Assembly: GCA_003221085.1 (NCBI GenBank)
Contig: QHUD01000159.1
Span: forward strand, 1-10,516
Length of the DNA: 10,516 nucleotides
Source: Gemmatimonadota bacterium
GTDB taxonomy: Bacteria; Gemmatimonadota; Gemmatimonadetes; Gemmatimonadales; GWC2-71-9
Reading direction: 5' to 3'
The stretch's first letter is position 1. Every line of letters begins with the position of its first letter. The notes beneath the pieces were generated by a model. That model did not search any database and was not told where the DNA came from. It was given only the letters and a program-made list of their open reading frames with translations. Shown piece after piece: positions 1 through 6,481 of the stretch. A program made the translations under genes and the position numbers.

Positions 1-583
1 CGGGGCGCAGCTCGGCCTGGTGGTCGGCGGCGGCAACATCGTGCGCGGCGCCACGGCGAGCGATAAGGGGATGGACCGCGTGTCGGCCGATTACATGGGG
101 ATGCTGGCCACGATCATCAATGCCCTGGCGCTGCAGGACATCCTCGAGAAGAAGGGCGTCGACACCCGCGTCATGACGGCGATCCGGATGGAGGAGCTGG
201 CCGAGCCCTACATCCGGCGCCGCGCCGTGCGGCACCTCGAGAAGGGCCGGATGGTCATCTTCGCGGGCGGGACGGGAAACCCCTACTTTTCGACCGATAC
301 GGCGGCGGTGTTGCGCGCGCTCGAGATCGAGGCGAAGGTGCTCCTCAAGGCGACAAATGTCGACGGCGTCTACACCGCCGACCCGAAACAAGACCCGAAG
401 GCGAAGTTCCTCCCGGAGCTGTCGTTCCGGGACGCGCTGGTGAACGGCTATGCGGTGATGGACGCGAACGCCTTCGGTCTCTGCAAGGAGAACAAGCTTC
501 CCATCGTCGTGTTCAACATCAACCAGCCCGGCGCGACGGCCAGGGTCCTGGCCGGAGAGCGCGTCGGCACCATCGTCCAATGA
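1..583 (+). CDS. pyrH: UMP kinase (uridylate kinase), 5' end missing
   Basis: Bacterial UMP kinase of the amino acid kinase fold phosphorylates UMP to UDP with ATP in the cytosol, in pyrimidine nucleotide synthesis. The frame is open from the first base, and by comparison with the roughly 240-residue family about 50 N-terminal residues lie upstream of the window. Visible motifs are the glycine-rich GGGNIVRG loop, DYMGMLAT, the TGNPYFSTDTAA nucleotide-binding segment, KATNVDGVYTADP, and a C-terminal VMDANAFGLCKENKLPIVVF. All match the E. coli enzyme closely in order and spacing. An internal ATG at 20 falls just before the glycine loop and is not the true start. The stop TGA (581-583) overlaps the frr start in an ATGA, so the two are probably translationally coupled. 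pyrH-frr adjacency is widespread in bacteria. No defect is seen in the visible part. Confidence 0.97.
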   Translation, partial: GAQLGLVVGGGNIVRGATASDKGMDRVSADYMGMLATIINALALQDILEKKGVDTRVMTAIRMEELAEPYIRRRAVRHLEKGRMVIFAGGTGNPYFSTDTAAVLRALEIEAKVLLKATNVDGVYTADPKQDPKAKFLPELSFRDALVNGYAVMDANAFGLCKENKLPIVVFNINQPGATARVLAGERVGTIVQ

Positions 584-1146
584 CCCCCCCGACCACCACG
601 CTGGCGGACCACGTCAAGCAGGCGAAGCACTCGATGGACAAGGCCGTGGAAGCGGTGAAGCGCGAGTTCTCCACCGTCCGCACAGGCAAGGCGACGACGT
701 CGCTGCTGGACCTGGTCCGCGTGGAAGCCTACGGCAACGAGATGCCGCTCAACCAGGTCGCGAGCGTGGCGGCGCCCGAGCCGAAGCTCCTGACCATCCA
801 ACCGTGGGACAAGGGCCTGCTCAAGGCGATCGAAAAGGCGATCCTCGCGTCCGATCTGGGACTCACCCCTTCGAACGACGGCAACGTCATCCGCATCCCG
901 CTGCCCCCGCTCAACGAAGAGCGGCGGCGGGAGCTGGTGAAGGTGGTGCACAAGTTTGCCGAAGAGGGTCGCGTGGCCGTGCGGCACGCGCGCACCGAGG
1001 CCATCAGTAAGGTCAAGAAGACCGAGCATGTCTCCGAGGACGAGAAGAAGAAGACCGAGAAGGACGTTCAGAAGCTGCACGACGATCATCTGCGCCAGGT
1101 GGACGAGGCGGTGAAAGCAAAGGAAGCGGAGATCATGGAGGTCTGA
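580..1146 (+). CDS. frr: Ribosome recycling factor
   Basis: RRF acts with EF-G to split the post-termination ribosome and free mRNA and tRNA. The 188-residue product is close to the usual 185. Domain I helices flank a central beta domain, recognisable by VRTGKA (residues 33-38), ASDLGLTPSNDG (90-101), RIPLPPLNEERRREL (105-119) and RVAVRHAR (131-138), whose arginines correspond to the conserved arginines of the ribosome-contacting long helix. The C-terminal helix is charged and lysine-rich. The only small departure is RTGKA where E. coli has RTGRA. The ATG at 580 lies in an ATGA overlap with pyrH and has no clear Shine-Dalgarno sequence, so expression probably depends on coupling. uppS begins one base after its stop. 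Confidence 0.97.
   Translation: MTPPTTTLADHVKQAKHSMDKAVEAVKREFSTVRTGKATTSLLDLVRVEAYGNEMPLNQVASVAAPEPKLLTIQPWDKGLLKAIEKAILASDLGLTPSNDGNVIRIPLPPLNEERRRELVKVVHKFAEEGRVAVRHARTEAISKVKKTEHVSEDEKKKTEKDVQKLHDDHLRQVDEAVKAKEAEIMEV
1137..1141 (+). promoter_or_regulatory. Shine-Dalgarno site of uppS
   Basis: A perfect GGAGG lies at the 3' end of frr, six bases before the uppS ATG at 1148. It is one of the few strong ribosome binding sites in this cluster and fixes the uppS start. Confidence 0.8.
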
Positions 1147-1147
1147 G

Positions 1148-1813
1148 ATGGCGGACGACTTGCTGTCTCAGATCCGTCTCAACGGGGCCGTGCCTCGCCA
1201 CGTGGCCGTCATCATGGACGGCAACGGCCGCTGGGCGCGGGAGCGCAACCTGCCCCGGCCGCTGGGTCACCGGGCGGGCATGAAGGCGGTGCGGGAGGCG
1301 GTGGAAGGGGCGCTCGAAGCGGGCGTCGAGGTGCTGACGCTGTTCGCCTTCTCCGAGGAGAACTGGCAGCGCCCGGCGGCCGAAATCTCCGCCCTGATGC
1401 AGCTCTTGGAGGAGTACATCGCGCGGGAAGTCGCGGAGCTCCGGCACCAGGGCGTCGCGGTCCACGTCCTCGGCGACCGCACCCGGCTCGCGCCCGGCGC
1501 CCGGGCGGCGGTGGAGCGCATCGAACGGGAGACGTACGACGGTGCGCGGCTGGCGCTGAATCTGTGCATCTCCTACTCATCGCGCGGCGAGCTGGCCCGG
1601 GCCGCGCGTCTCCTGGCCGAGGAGGTGCTCAAGGGCGTCAAGCGTCTCGAGGCCGGTGAGTGCCGGCTCTCGAACTTCCTGCTGTGGCAGCTCGCGTACA
1701 CCGAGCTCTACATCACTCCGGTCCTCTGGCCCGACCTCACGCGGCGCGACCTGTTCCAGGCGATCCTCGATTATCAGGGGCGGGAGCGGCGGTTCGGCCG
1801 GATCACCGCCTGA
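1148..1813 (+). CDS. uppS: Isoprenyl transferase (undecaprenyl diphosphate synthase), internally shortened
   Basis: This cis-prenyltransferase extends farnesyl diphosphate with isopentenyl diphosphate to make the C55 lipid carrier used for peptidoglycan and O-antigen. The N-terminal half is intact: HVAVIMDGNGRWA (18-30, catalytic Asp24), LGHRAG (39-44) and FSEENWQRP (68-76). The C-terminal half carries RLSNFLLWQLAYTELY (173-188), VLWPD (192-196) and RERRFG (212-217). Between LAEEVLKG (156-163) and GECRLSN the protein has only six residues, where E. coli UppS has about 31. The product is therefore 221 residues against roughly 245-253, and the strand leading into the RT(S/G)GE motif, with its IPP-binding arginine (Arg194 in E. 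coli), appears lost. The usual NYGGR is also SYSSR here (142-146). The frame is uninterrupted, so this is an in-frame loss or an assembly collapse. The family is certain; activity is doubtful if the sequence is correct. Confidence 0.92.
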   Translation: MADDLLSQIRLNGAVPRHVAVIMDGNGRWARERNLPRPLGHRAGMKAVREAVEGALEAGVEVLTLFAFSEENWQRPAAEISALMQLLEEYIAREVAELRHQGVAVHVLGDRTRLAPGARAAVERIERETYDGARLALNLCISYSSRGELARAARLLAEEVLKGVKRLEAGECRLSNFLLWQLAYTELYITPVLWPDLTRRDLFQAILDYQGRERRFGRITA

Positions 1814-1814
1814 C

Positions 1815-2666
1815 ATGTCTCGCAACCTGCTCTTGCGCATCGCGGTGGCGGTCCCGGCCATTGCCGGGGCCGTGACGGTGCTCTGGCTGGGGGGGTGGGT
1901 GCTCGCCGGGGTCCTGGCGGTGCTCGGCGTCCTCGGCGTGCGCGAGGTGTACGCGTTCGCGCGCCTGCAGGGGATCGAGCCGCTGGAATGGGTCGGCTTC
2001 ATCGGCGCTGCGACCTTCCCGCTCGCGACCTACTGGGCGAAGGACTACGCCGACTGGGAGCCCGTGGTGTACGGCGGCGCGGCGTGGCTGCTGGTAGCGC
2101 TGGTCGTCGCCGCCGCTCGCGGGCCGCAGCGCCACCCCCTCACGGCGCTCGCCGTCACGACGTTCGGCCCGCTGTACGCCTCGGCGCTGCTCGCGTTCAT
2201 CGTCGCGATCCGGCACGGCCCCCACGCCGATGCGCACCCTCGCGGCTCGGTGGCCCTCGCCGTCATGCCGCTGGTCGTGACCTGGGTGTGCGACACGTGC
2301 GCGATGGCGGCCGGGACGCTGGTCGGCGGAGCGAAGCTCGCCCCGGTGCTCTCCCCCCGGAAGACGTGGGCCGGTGCGATTGGAGGGATGGTCGGCGGCC
2401 TCATCGCGGCGCTGGCATACGGTCCGCTGGTGCTCGACCGCGTCGCCTTACGGCTGGACGTTTGGCAGCTGGTGACGGTGGGGTTGGTCGTGGCGCTGGC
2501 GGCCCAGGTGGGCGACGTGGCCGAGTCGCTGTTCAAGCGGGAGGTGGGCGTGAAGGACTCCTCGTCCATCATTCCCGGGCACGGTGGCGTGCTCGATCGC
2601 CTCGACGCGGTGTACTTCGTCGCGCCGGTCGCGGCGGGGCTGTTCCGGCTGTTCGGTCTCGCATGA
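1815..2666 (+). CDS. cdsA: Phosphatidate cytidylyltransferase
   Basis: CdsA is an integral membrane enzyme making CDP-diacylglycerol from phosphatidic acid and CTP, the branch point of phospholipid synthesis. The 283-residue product has several hydrophobic segments, for example about residues 8-41, 84-101, 111-133, 144-158, 186-203 and 217-231. The family signature is complete at 238-264: SLFKR, then VKD, then PGHGGVLDRLD. An upstream conserved block is also present: CD at 159-160, GGAKLAPVLSPRKTWAGAIGG (171-191). The frame is open further upstream to 1656, but that part lies within uppS. The ATG at 1815, one base after the uppS stop, gives a normal length and a basic, hydrophobic N-terminus (MSRNLLLRIAVAVP). 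No good Shine-Dalgarno is visible, so coupling to uppS is likely. The stop overlaps the dxr start as ATGA. Confidence 0.96.
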   Translation: MSRNLLLRIAVAVPAIAGAVTVLWLGGWVLAGVLAVLGVLGVREVYAFARLQGIEPLEWVGFIGAATFPLATYWAKDYADWEPVVYGGAAWLLVALVVAAARGPQRHPLTALAVTTFGPLYASALLAFIVAIRHGPHADAHPRGSVALAVMPLVVTWVCDTCAMAAGTLVGGAKLAPVLSPRKTWAGAIGGMVGGLIAALAYGPLVLDRVALRLDVWQLVTVGLVVALAAQVGDVAESLFKREVGVKDSSSIIPGHGGVLDRLDAVYFVAPVAAGLFRLFGLA

Positions 2667-3790
2667 CCGTCGGCGTCGCGATTCTCGGGTCCACCGGATC
2701 GATCGGCTGCTCGGCGCTCCAGGTCCTGTCGCGCCAGCGGGACAGGTTCCGCGTCGCGGCGCTGACGGCGTATTCGAACGCCGACCTGCTGCAGCGGCAA
2801 GCGGCGGAATGGAAACCGGGGTACGTGGGGCTCGTCAATTCCGGGAAACGGGAAACGGGAAACGGGAAAGGGCCCGAATGCCTGGTGGAGGCCGCGACCC
2901 GCCCGGACGTGGACATCGTGGTGAACGCGATCGTGGGCGCCGCAGGGCTCGAGGCTACGCTCGCGGCGCTCTCGGCGGGGAAGCGGGTGGCACTCGCCAA
3001 CAAGGAGCCGCTCGTGATGGCGGGCGAGCTCGTCACCCGGACGGCGCGCGAGGGGGGCGGGGAGATCGTGCCGGTCGACTCGGAGCACAGCGCGGTGCTC
3101 CAGTGCATCACCGGCCGGCGTCCCGCCGAGCTGGCCCGACTCATTCTGACCGCGTCGGGCGGACCGTTCCGCACCTGGAACCCGGAGCGCGTCGCGGGTG
3201 CGACGGTGGACGAAGCGCTGCGGCATCCGACCTGGAAAATGGGCAGGAAGATCACCGTTGATTCCGCCAGTCTCGTGAACAAGGCCCTCGAGGTGATCGA
3301 AGCGCATTTCCTGTTCGGGCTGCCGTACGAGGCGGTGGACGTCGTGGTGCATCCGCAGTCGGTGGTGCACGCGTTCGTCGAATTCGTGGACGGGTCGGTG
3401 CTCGCGCAGGTCGGGTTTCCGACCATGGAGCTACCGATCCTGTATGCCCTCACTCATCCCGAGCGCGTGCCCGACGCGGGGGTGCGCCGCTTCGATCCGG
3501 TGGCGGCCGGGACGCTCACCTTCGAGCCGGTGCGGGCCGAGCTGTACCCGGCGTACGGGCTGGGGCGCGCCGCGGCTGCGGCCGGCGGGACGGCACCCAC
3601 CGCGTTCAATGCGGCGAACGAGGTCGCCGTGACATTGTTCCTCGAGGGGAAGATCCGGTTCGGTCGGATCGCGGACACCATCGCGAGGGTGCTCGAGGCG
3701 CACCAGGTTCGCGACGCGGCGTCGCTCGAGACCGTGCTCACCGCGGACGCCGCCGCGCGGCGCCTGGCACGGGAGGCCGCGTGCTCCTGA
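2663..3790 (+). CDS. dxr: 1-deoxy-D-xylulose 5-phosphate reductoisomerase
   Basis: DXR (IspC) converts DXP to MEP with NADPH and a divalent metal, the first committed step of the non-mevalonate isoprenoid pathway that feeds UppS. The 375-residue protein begins with the NADPH-binding GSTGSIG (9-15). NAIVGAAGL (88-96), ALANKE (110-115) and the metal-binding DSEHSA (139-144; Asp139, Glu141) follow, then ASGGPFR (164-170), HPTWKMGRKITVDSASLVNK (188-207) with the third metal ligand at Glu210, HPQSVVHAFVEF (230-241) and MELPILYALTHP (255-266). The upstream frame is open to 1895, but the ATG at 2663, in an ATGA overlap with cdsA, is the only start giving the canonical N-terminus. Residues 61-70 (GKRETGNGKG) are encoded by four exact copies of a 7-bp repeat in a loop that varies in the family. 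Its 3' end overlaps rseP by 10 nt. Confidence 0.97.
   Translation: MTVGVAILGSTGSIGCSALQVLSRQRDRFRVAALTAYSNADLLQRQAAEWKPGYVGLVNSGKRETGNGKGPECLVEAATRPDVDIVVNAIVGAAGLEATLAALSAGKRVALANKEPLVMAGELVTRTAREGGGEIVPVDSEHSAVLQCITGRRPAELARLILTASGGPFRTWNPERVAGATVDEALRHPTWKMGRKITVDSASLVNKALEVIEAHFLFGLPYEAVDVVVHPQSVVHAFVEFVDGSVLAQVGFPTMELPILYALTHPERVPDAGVRRFDPVAAGTLTFEPVRAELYPAYGLGRAAAAAGGTAPTAFNAANEVAVTLFLEGKIRFGRIADTIARVLEAHQVRDAASLETVLTADAAARRLAREAACS
2842..2869 (+). repeat. Heptanucleotide tandem repeat within dxr, 4 x CGGGAAA
   Basis: Four perfect, uninterrupted copies of CGGGAAA lie inside dxr, ending in a G-run. They encode residues 61-70 of DXR. Because 7 is not a multiple of 3, one unit gained or lost would shift the frame, while three units (21 bp, seven codons) would not. 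Four units therefore equal one original unit plus an in-frame 21-bp expansion (inference). Confidence 0.95.
3771..3776 (+). promoter_or_regulatory. Shine-Dalgarno site deciding the GTG start of rseP
   Basis: GGGAGG ends four bases before the GTG at 3781, within the last codons of dxr. It supports GTG as the rseP start. That start places the HELGH motif at residue 19, within the first membrane segment as expected for the family. Confidence 0.7.
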
Positions 3791-5142
3791 CCCTGGCCGC
3801 GCTCGCGGTCGTCCTCGGGCCGCTGATCTTCGTGCACGAATTGGGTCACTTCCTCGCGGCGAAGGCCGTGGGGATCCAGGTCTTGCGGTTCTCGATCGGC
3901 TTCGGGCGTCCCATTCTCAGCTGGCGGCGCGGAGAGACCGATTACTGGCTCTCCTGGCTGCCGCTCGGCGGCTATGTGAAGATGGCGGGGCTCGAAGACG
4001 AGGGCGCGGCCGGAGGTGTCGAAGGCGGGAAGTCCGACATCCCGGTCGATCCGGCGCGGGCGTTCGACCAGCAGCCCGTGTGGAAGCGGACGATCGTCAT
4101 TCTCGCGGGCGTCACGATGAACGCCCTGTTCGCGTTCTTCATTTATGCGGGTCTCGCCGCGACGGCGGGCGCACCGGAGCTCGCCAGCACGGAAATCGAC
4201 TCGGTGGCGACCCACGCGCTCCCGCCAGGAACCGAGGCGTTGGCGAGCCTCAAGTTCGGCGACCGGATCGTGCGCGTGAATGGCGACACCATCCGCTCGT
4301 GGAACGCCCTGCTCGACCAACTGTTGGCGGGTCCGACCACGCTGCGCTTCGAAGTCGCGGGGCGGGGCGAGCCGCTCGTCGTGCACCTCGCCGACGGCGG
4401 GCTCCCCACCCGGCAGGCCCTGGCGCAGGCGCTCACGCGGCTCGACCCGCCGCGGCTCGGCATCGTCGAGCCGGGCCGGCCAGCGATCCGAGCGGGCTTG
4501 AGGCCGGGAGACCTGTTGCTGCGCGCCAATGGCGACACGCTGCGGTCCTGGAGCGACGTGCTGCACATCGTGTGGAACAGTCCAGGCAAGCGGGTGCGCT
4601 TCGACGTGCTGCGCGACGGACGCGTCGAGCAGGTGACCGTGGTTCCCGAGAGCAAGGTCGAAACGGACAGCGCGTCCCCGCGACCGCACGTGTACGGCGC
4701 CATCGGCGCCGCGCCGAACCCGCCCACGATCCACGTGCGCGAGCCGCTGGGGCGCGCCCTGGTCTCGGGCTTCCAGGAAACGTGGGGCCGTGCGCAGGTG
4801 GTGCTCGGCTTCCTGAAGGGGCTGGTGCTGCGCCAGACCTCGTTCCGCGAGGTCGGTGGCATCATCACCGTGGGCCAGATCTCAGGGCAGGTCGCGCGCC
4901 TGGGCCTCGACTGGCTGCTGACGTTCGTGGCGTTCTTTTCGATCAACCTGGCGATCCTCAACCTGTTGCCCATTCCGATCCTGGACGGCGGACAACTCGT
5001 GTTCCTGATCGCCGAGGCACTGCGGGGAAAGCCGTTGTCGCGCGAGCTGCGCGTCCGGCTCAGCAACGTGGGGTTCTTCCTGCTGGTGGTCCTGATGATT
5101 CTCGCGCTCACCAACGATGCCCTCCGGATCCTCCCCCGTTAG
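3781..5142 (+). CDS. rseP: RseP-family site-2 zinc metalloprotease
   Basis: This S2P-family intramembrane protease typically cleaves anti-sigma factors or leftover signal peptides within the membrane, as E. coli RseP does in the envelope stress response. The 453-residue product starts with a hydrophobic helix holding the zinc motif HELGH (19-23; His19, Glu20, His23). LPLGGYVKMAG (60-70) and a second membrane segment near 103-128 follow. Two PDZ-like domains (about 145-205 and 225-290) share repeated phrases such as GDRIVRVNGDTIRSW and GDLLLRANGDTLRSW. The C-terminal half has the third zinc-ligand motif NLLPIPILDGGQL (394-406; Asp402) and a last membrane helix at 430-444. The start is GTG with a Shine-Dalgarno, overlapping dxr by 10 nt. 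Substrate and any partner sigma factor are not visible here. The dxr-rseP order is common in bacteria. Confidence 0.96.
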   Translation: MLLTLAALAVVLGPLIFVHELGHFLAAKAVGIQVLRFSIGFGRPILSWRRGETDYWLSWLPLGGYVKMAGLEDEGAAGGVEGGKSDIPVDPARAFDQQPVWKRTIVILAGVTMNALFAFFIYAGLAATAGAPELASTEIDSVATHALPPGTEALASLKFGDRIVRVNGDTIRSWNALLDQLLAGPTTLRFEVAGRGEPLVVHLADGGLPTRQALAQALTRLDPPRLGIVEPGRPAIRAGLRPGDLLLRANGDTLRSWSDVLHIVWNSPGKRVRFDVLRDGRVEQVTVVPESKVETDSASPRPHVYGAIGAAPNPPTIHVREPLGRALVSGFQETWGRAQVVLGFLKGLVLRQTSFREVGGIITVGQISGQVARLGLDWLLTFVAFFSINLAILNLLPIPILDGGQLVFLIAEALRGKPLSRELRVRLSNVGFFLLVVLMILALTNDALRILPR

Positions 5143-5533
5143 AGACGCGCTCGAGAGCTACCTCGCGGGCCGCGTGAAGGCGGAGCGGCTGGTGATCGCC
5201 GTTTCCGCGGAGTACTACCGGGAGGCGAGAGACGGGAGGCGGGAGGCCCTGCAGCCCTTGATCGATGTGATCGACCGCGCGTCGCCGGGGATCGTCGAGC
5301 TGGGGACGGTGCAGGGCGGCTCGGGCTTCGACGTTCGGCTGGCCGAACGGCCGTTCCCAACGCAACATGAGCCGGAGCTCCGGCGGGCCGCCGAGGCCGT
5401 CCTGTCGGGATGCGGGAGGCGGGATGCGGGATGGGACTATGACGGGGAAGCCACGCATCCCGCCTCCCGCATCTCGCTTCCCGGCATCGTGTCCTGGATC
5501 CGATCGCTGTTCCGGGGCTCTCCGTCAGCCTGA
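5117..5533 (+). CDS. Hypothetical protein at the end of the pyrH-rseP operon
   Basis: I do not recognise this 138-residue protein. The start ATG at 5117 overlaps rseP by 26 nt with no clear Shine-Dalgarno, suggesting coupling; no alternative start lies nearby. Residues 8-80 look like a small folded domain: a helix (RDALESYLAGRVKAERLVIA), then a helical LQPLIDVIDRASPGIVEL and a glycine-rich GTVQGGSGFDVRLAERPF. A further helix follows (ELRRAAEAVLSG, 87-98). The rest is low-complexity and repeat-derived: residues 35-44 come from one heptamer array, and 97-120 from two opposed arrays. The C-terminus (LPGIVSWIRSLFRG) could form a short amphipathic helix. No signal peptide or full membrane span is seen. 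The 3' end overlaps the convergent kinase gene by 9 nt. Coding status is supported by the operon position, but the C-terminal half may be non-conserved. Confidence 0.65.
   Translation: MPSGSSPVRDALESYLAGRVKAERLVIAVSAEYYREARDGRREALQPLIDVIDRASPGIVELGTVQGGSGFDVRLAERPFPTQHEPELRRAAEAVLSGCGRRDAGWDYDGEATHPASRISLPGIVSWIRSLFRGSPSA
5219..5246 (+). repeat. Heptanucleotide array, 4 units of CGGGAGG type
   Basis: Four phased 7-bp units read CGGGAGG, CGAGAGA, CGGGAGG, CGGGAGG. They encode residues 35-44 (REARDGRREA) of the hypothetical protein. The peptide begins and ends with REA, as expected if three units (21 bp, seven codons) were added to one original unit without shifting the frame (inference). Confidence 0.85.
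5406..5433 (+). repeat. Heptanucleotide array, 4 units of CGGGATG type
   Basis: Four phased units read CGGGATG, CGGGAGG, CGGGATG, CGGGATG. They belong to the same CGGGANN family as the arrays at 2842 and 5219. The array forms the left arm of the inverted repeat at 5406-5476 and encodes residues 97-106 of the hypothetical protein. Confidence 0.88.
5406..5476. repeat. Inverted repeat of two opposed heptamer arrays (long hairpin)
   Basis: The left arm at 5409-5428 is the exact reverse complement of 5454-5473, giving a perfect 20-bp stem with a 25-nt loop. Past one G-T pair (5408/5474) two further pairs form, 5407/5475 and 5406/5476. The right arm is itself a heptamer array on the minus strand (CGAGATG, CGGGAGG, CGGGATG). 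The hairpin lies just before the converging ends of the hypothetical gene and the kinase gene. It could act as a bidirectional terminator or RNA stabiliser, but there is no T-run after it. Confidence 0.9.
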
Positions 5534-6412
5534 CCACCACTCCCGCCAGCGCGCGAGCAACCCCGTCGCGGGTTTGCCGTCCACCTTCGCGAGATCGCCG
5601 AGCAGCTCGGTCCCATTGCGGTAGCGGTCGTCCGGGTGCTTGGCGAGACATTTCATGACCACGCGCTCGAACCGCCGGGAGAGCTCGGGGCGCCGCTTGC
5701 GGAGTGAGGGGGGAGCCGCTTCGACGTGCATCCGCGCCAGCGCGAACCAGTCGGTGGACGCGAACGGGACCTCGCCCGTCGCGGCCTTGAACAGGGTGAT
5801 GCCGAGCGCGTAAAAATCCACGCGCTGGTCGAGGGGTCGTCCCTGCGCCTGCTCGGGAGAGAGATACTGCGGCGTTCCGATGGTCATGTTCACGCCGGTG
5901 GAAGCGACGTAGCCCGACACCGCGCGGGCGATGCCGAAGTCCGAGAGGACGGCGCGGCCGTCCTGGTGAAGCAGGATGTTGTCGGGCTTCAGATCGCGGT
6001 GGATCACCCCTTGCTCATGGGCGAACTGGAGCGCCAGAGCCACGTCGCCCGCGATCCGCACGATGTCGGCTTCCGGGAGCGGGCCCTCGCGCTCGAGCCG
6101 CGCGGCCAACGAGTCGGCGCACAGGTCCATTCCGAAGTAGACGTAATTCCCGGACCGCGCCACGAAGCGAATGCGGATGATGTTCGGGTGCTGGAGCTTC
6201 GCGGCGGTCTCGGCCTCGTTGCGGAACCGGCTCTCGAACTGGGCATCGCCGGCGTAGCGTGGCATGAGCACTTTGACGGCGACGGCCGTTCCGTCCAGCT
6301 CGCGACCCGCGAACACCCAGGCGAACCCGCCCTGGCCGAGCAGACGGTCGAGGTCGTAGGGGCCGACGGTGCGGCCGAGGAGGTCGGTAGGCGCAGGGGG
6401 CGCGTTGGTCAC
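5525..6412 (-). CDS. Soluble Hanks-type serine/threonine protein kinase
   Basis: This eukaryotic-like protein kinase transfers phosphate from ATP to Ser/Thr of protein targets. The 295 residues are essentially one kinase domain: glycine loop GQGGFAWVF (26-34), ATP-binding Lys47 in AVKVL, the helix C glutamate near Glu66, catalytic HRDLKPDN (138-145; Asp140), DFG (158-160), GTPQYLSPEQ (179-188), Asp199 in DFYALG, and Arg263 near the end. All key catalytic residues are present, so it should be active. There is no membrane helix, PASTA or other sensor domain; the tail is short and tryptophan-rich (LLARWREWWSG). The start is GTG at 6412 with no strong Shine-Dalgarno. It is transcribed alone, convergent with the rseP operon (9-nt overlap) and divergent from rpsO across 69 bp. 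Targets cannot be told from sequence. Confidence 0.95.
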   Translation of the reverse strand: MTNAPPAPTDLLGRTVGPYDLDRLLGQGGFAWVFAGRELDGTAVAVKVLMPRYAGDAQFESRFRNEAETAAKLQHPNIIRIRFVARSGNYVYFGMDLCADSLAARLEREGPLPEADIVRIAGDVALALQFAHEQGVIHRDLKPDNILLHQDGRAVLSDFGIARAVSGYVASTGVNMTIGTPQYLSPEQAQGRPLDQRVDFYALGITLFKAATGEVPFASTDWFALARMHVEAAPPSLRKRRPELSRRFERVVMKCLAKHPDDRYRNGTELLGDLAKVDGKPATGLLARWREWWSG

Positions 6413-6418
6413 TAGGGC

Positions 6419-6447
6419 TTTACAAACCAGTCTCGGCGGTCTAAGTT
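6419..6447 (+). promoter_or_regulatory. Candidate sigma-70-type promoter of rpsO-pnp
   Basis: TTTACA (6419-6424) and TAAGTT (6442-6447) are separated by 17 bp, and the -10 box lies 34 nt before the rpsO ATG. The -35 matches the consensus at five of six positions, the -10 at only three. The 69-bp kinase-rpsO gap must also hold the divergent kinase promoter, which I could not place. Confidence 0.4.
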
Positions 6448-6481
6448 ACTGCGCTCTCAACAATTAGGGAACAGGGATCAG

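Noticed and set aside
1619..1675. Frameshift in uppS as the cause of the missing segment
   Set aside because: The frame is continuous from the ATG to RERRFG and both flanks are in the same frame, so a simple one-base error cannot explain it. A length change of about 75 bp is needed.
1656..1814. Longer N-terminus for cdsA
   Set aside because: The open frame extends upstream into uppS, but the added residues are not like a CdsA N-terminus. The ATG at 1815, directly after the uppS stop, gives the normal length.
2045..3370. Long minus-strand open frame across cdsA and dxr
   Set aside because: It lies antisense to two clearly conserved genes, spans their junction, and has a composition typical of GC-rich shadow frames.
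5726..6415. 229-residue open frame on the plus strand across the kinase gene
   Set aside because: It is an antisense shadow of a kinase with every catalytic motif, a common artefact in GC-rich DNA. Its translation shows no recognisable domain.
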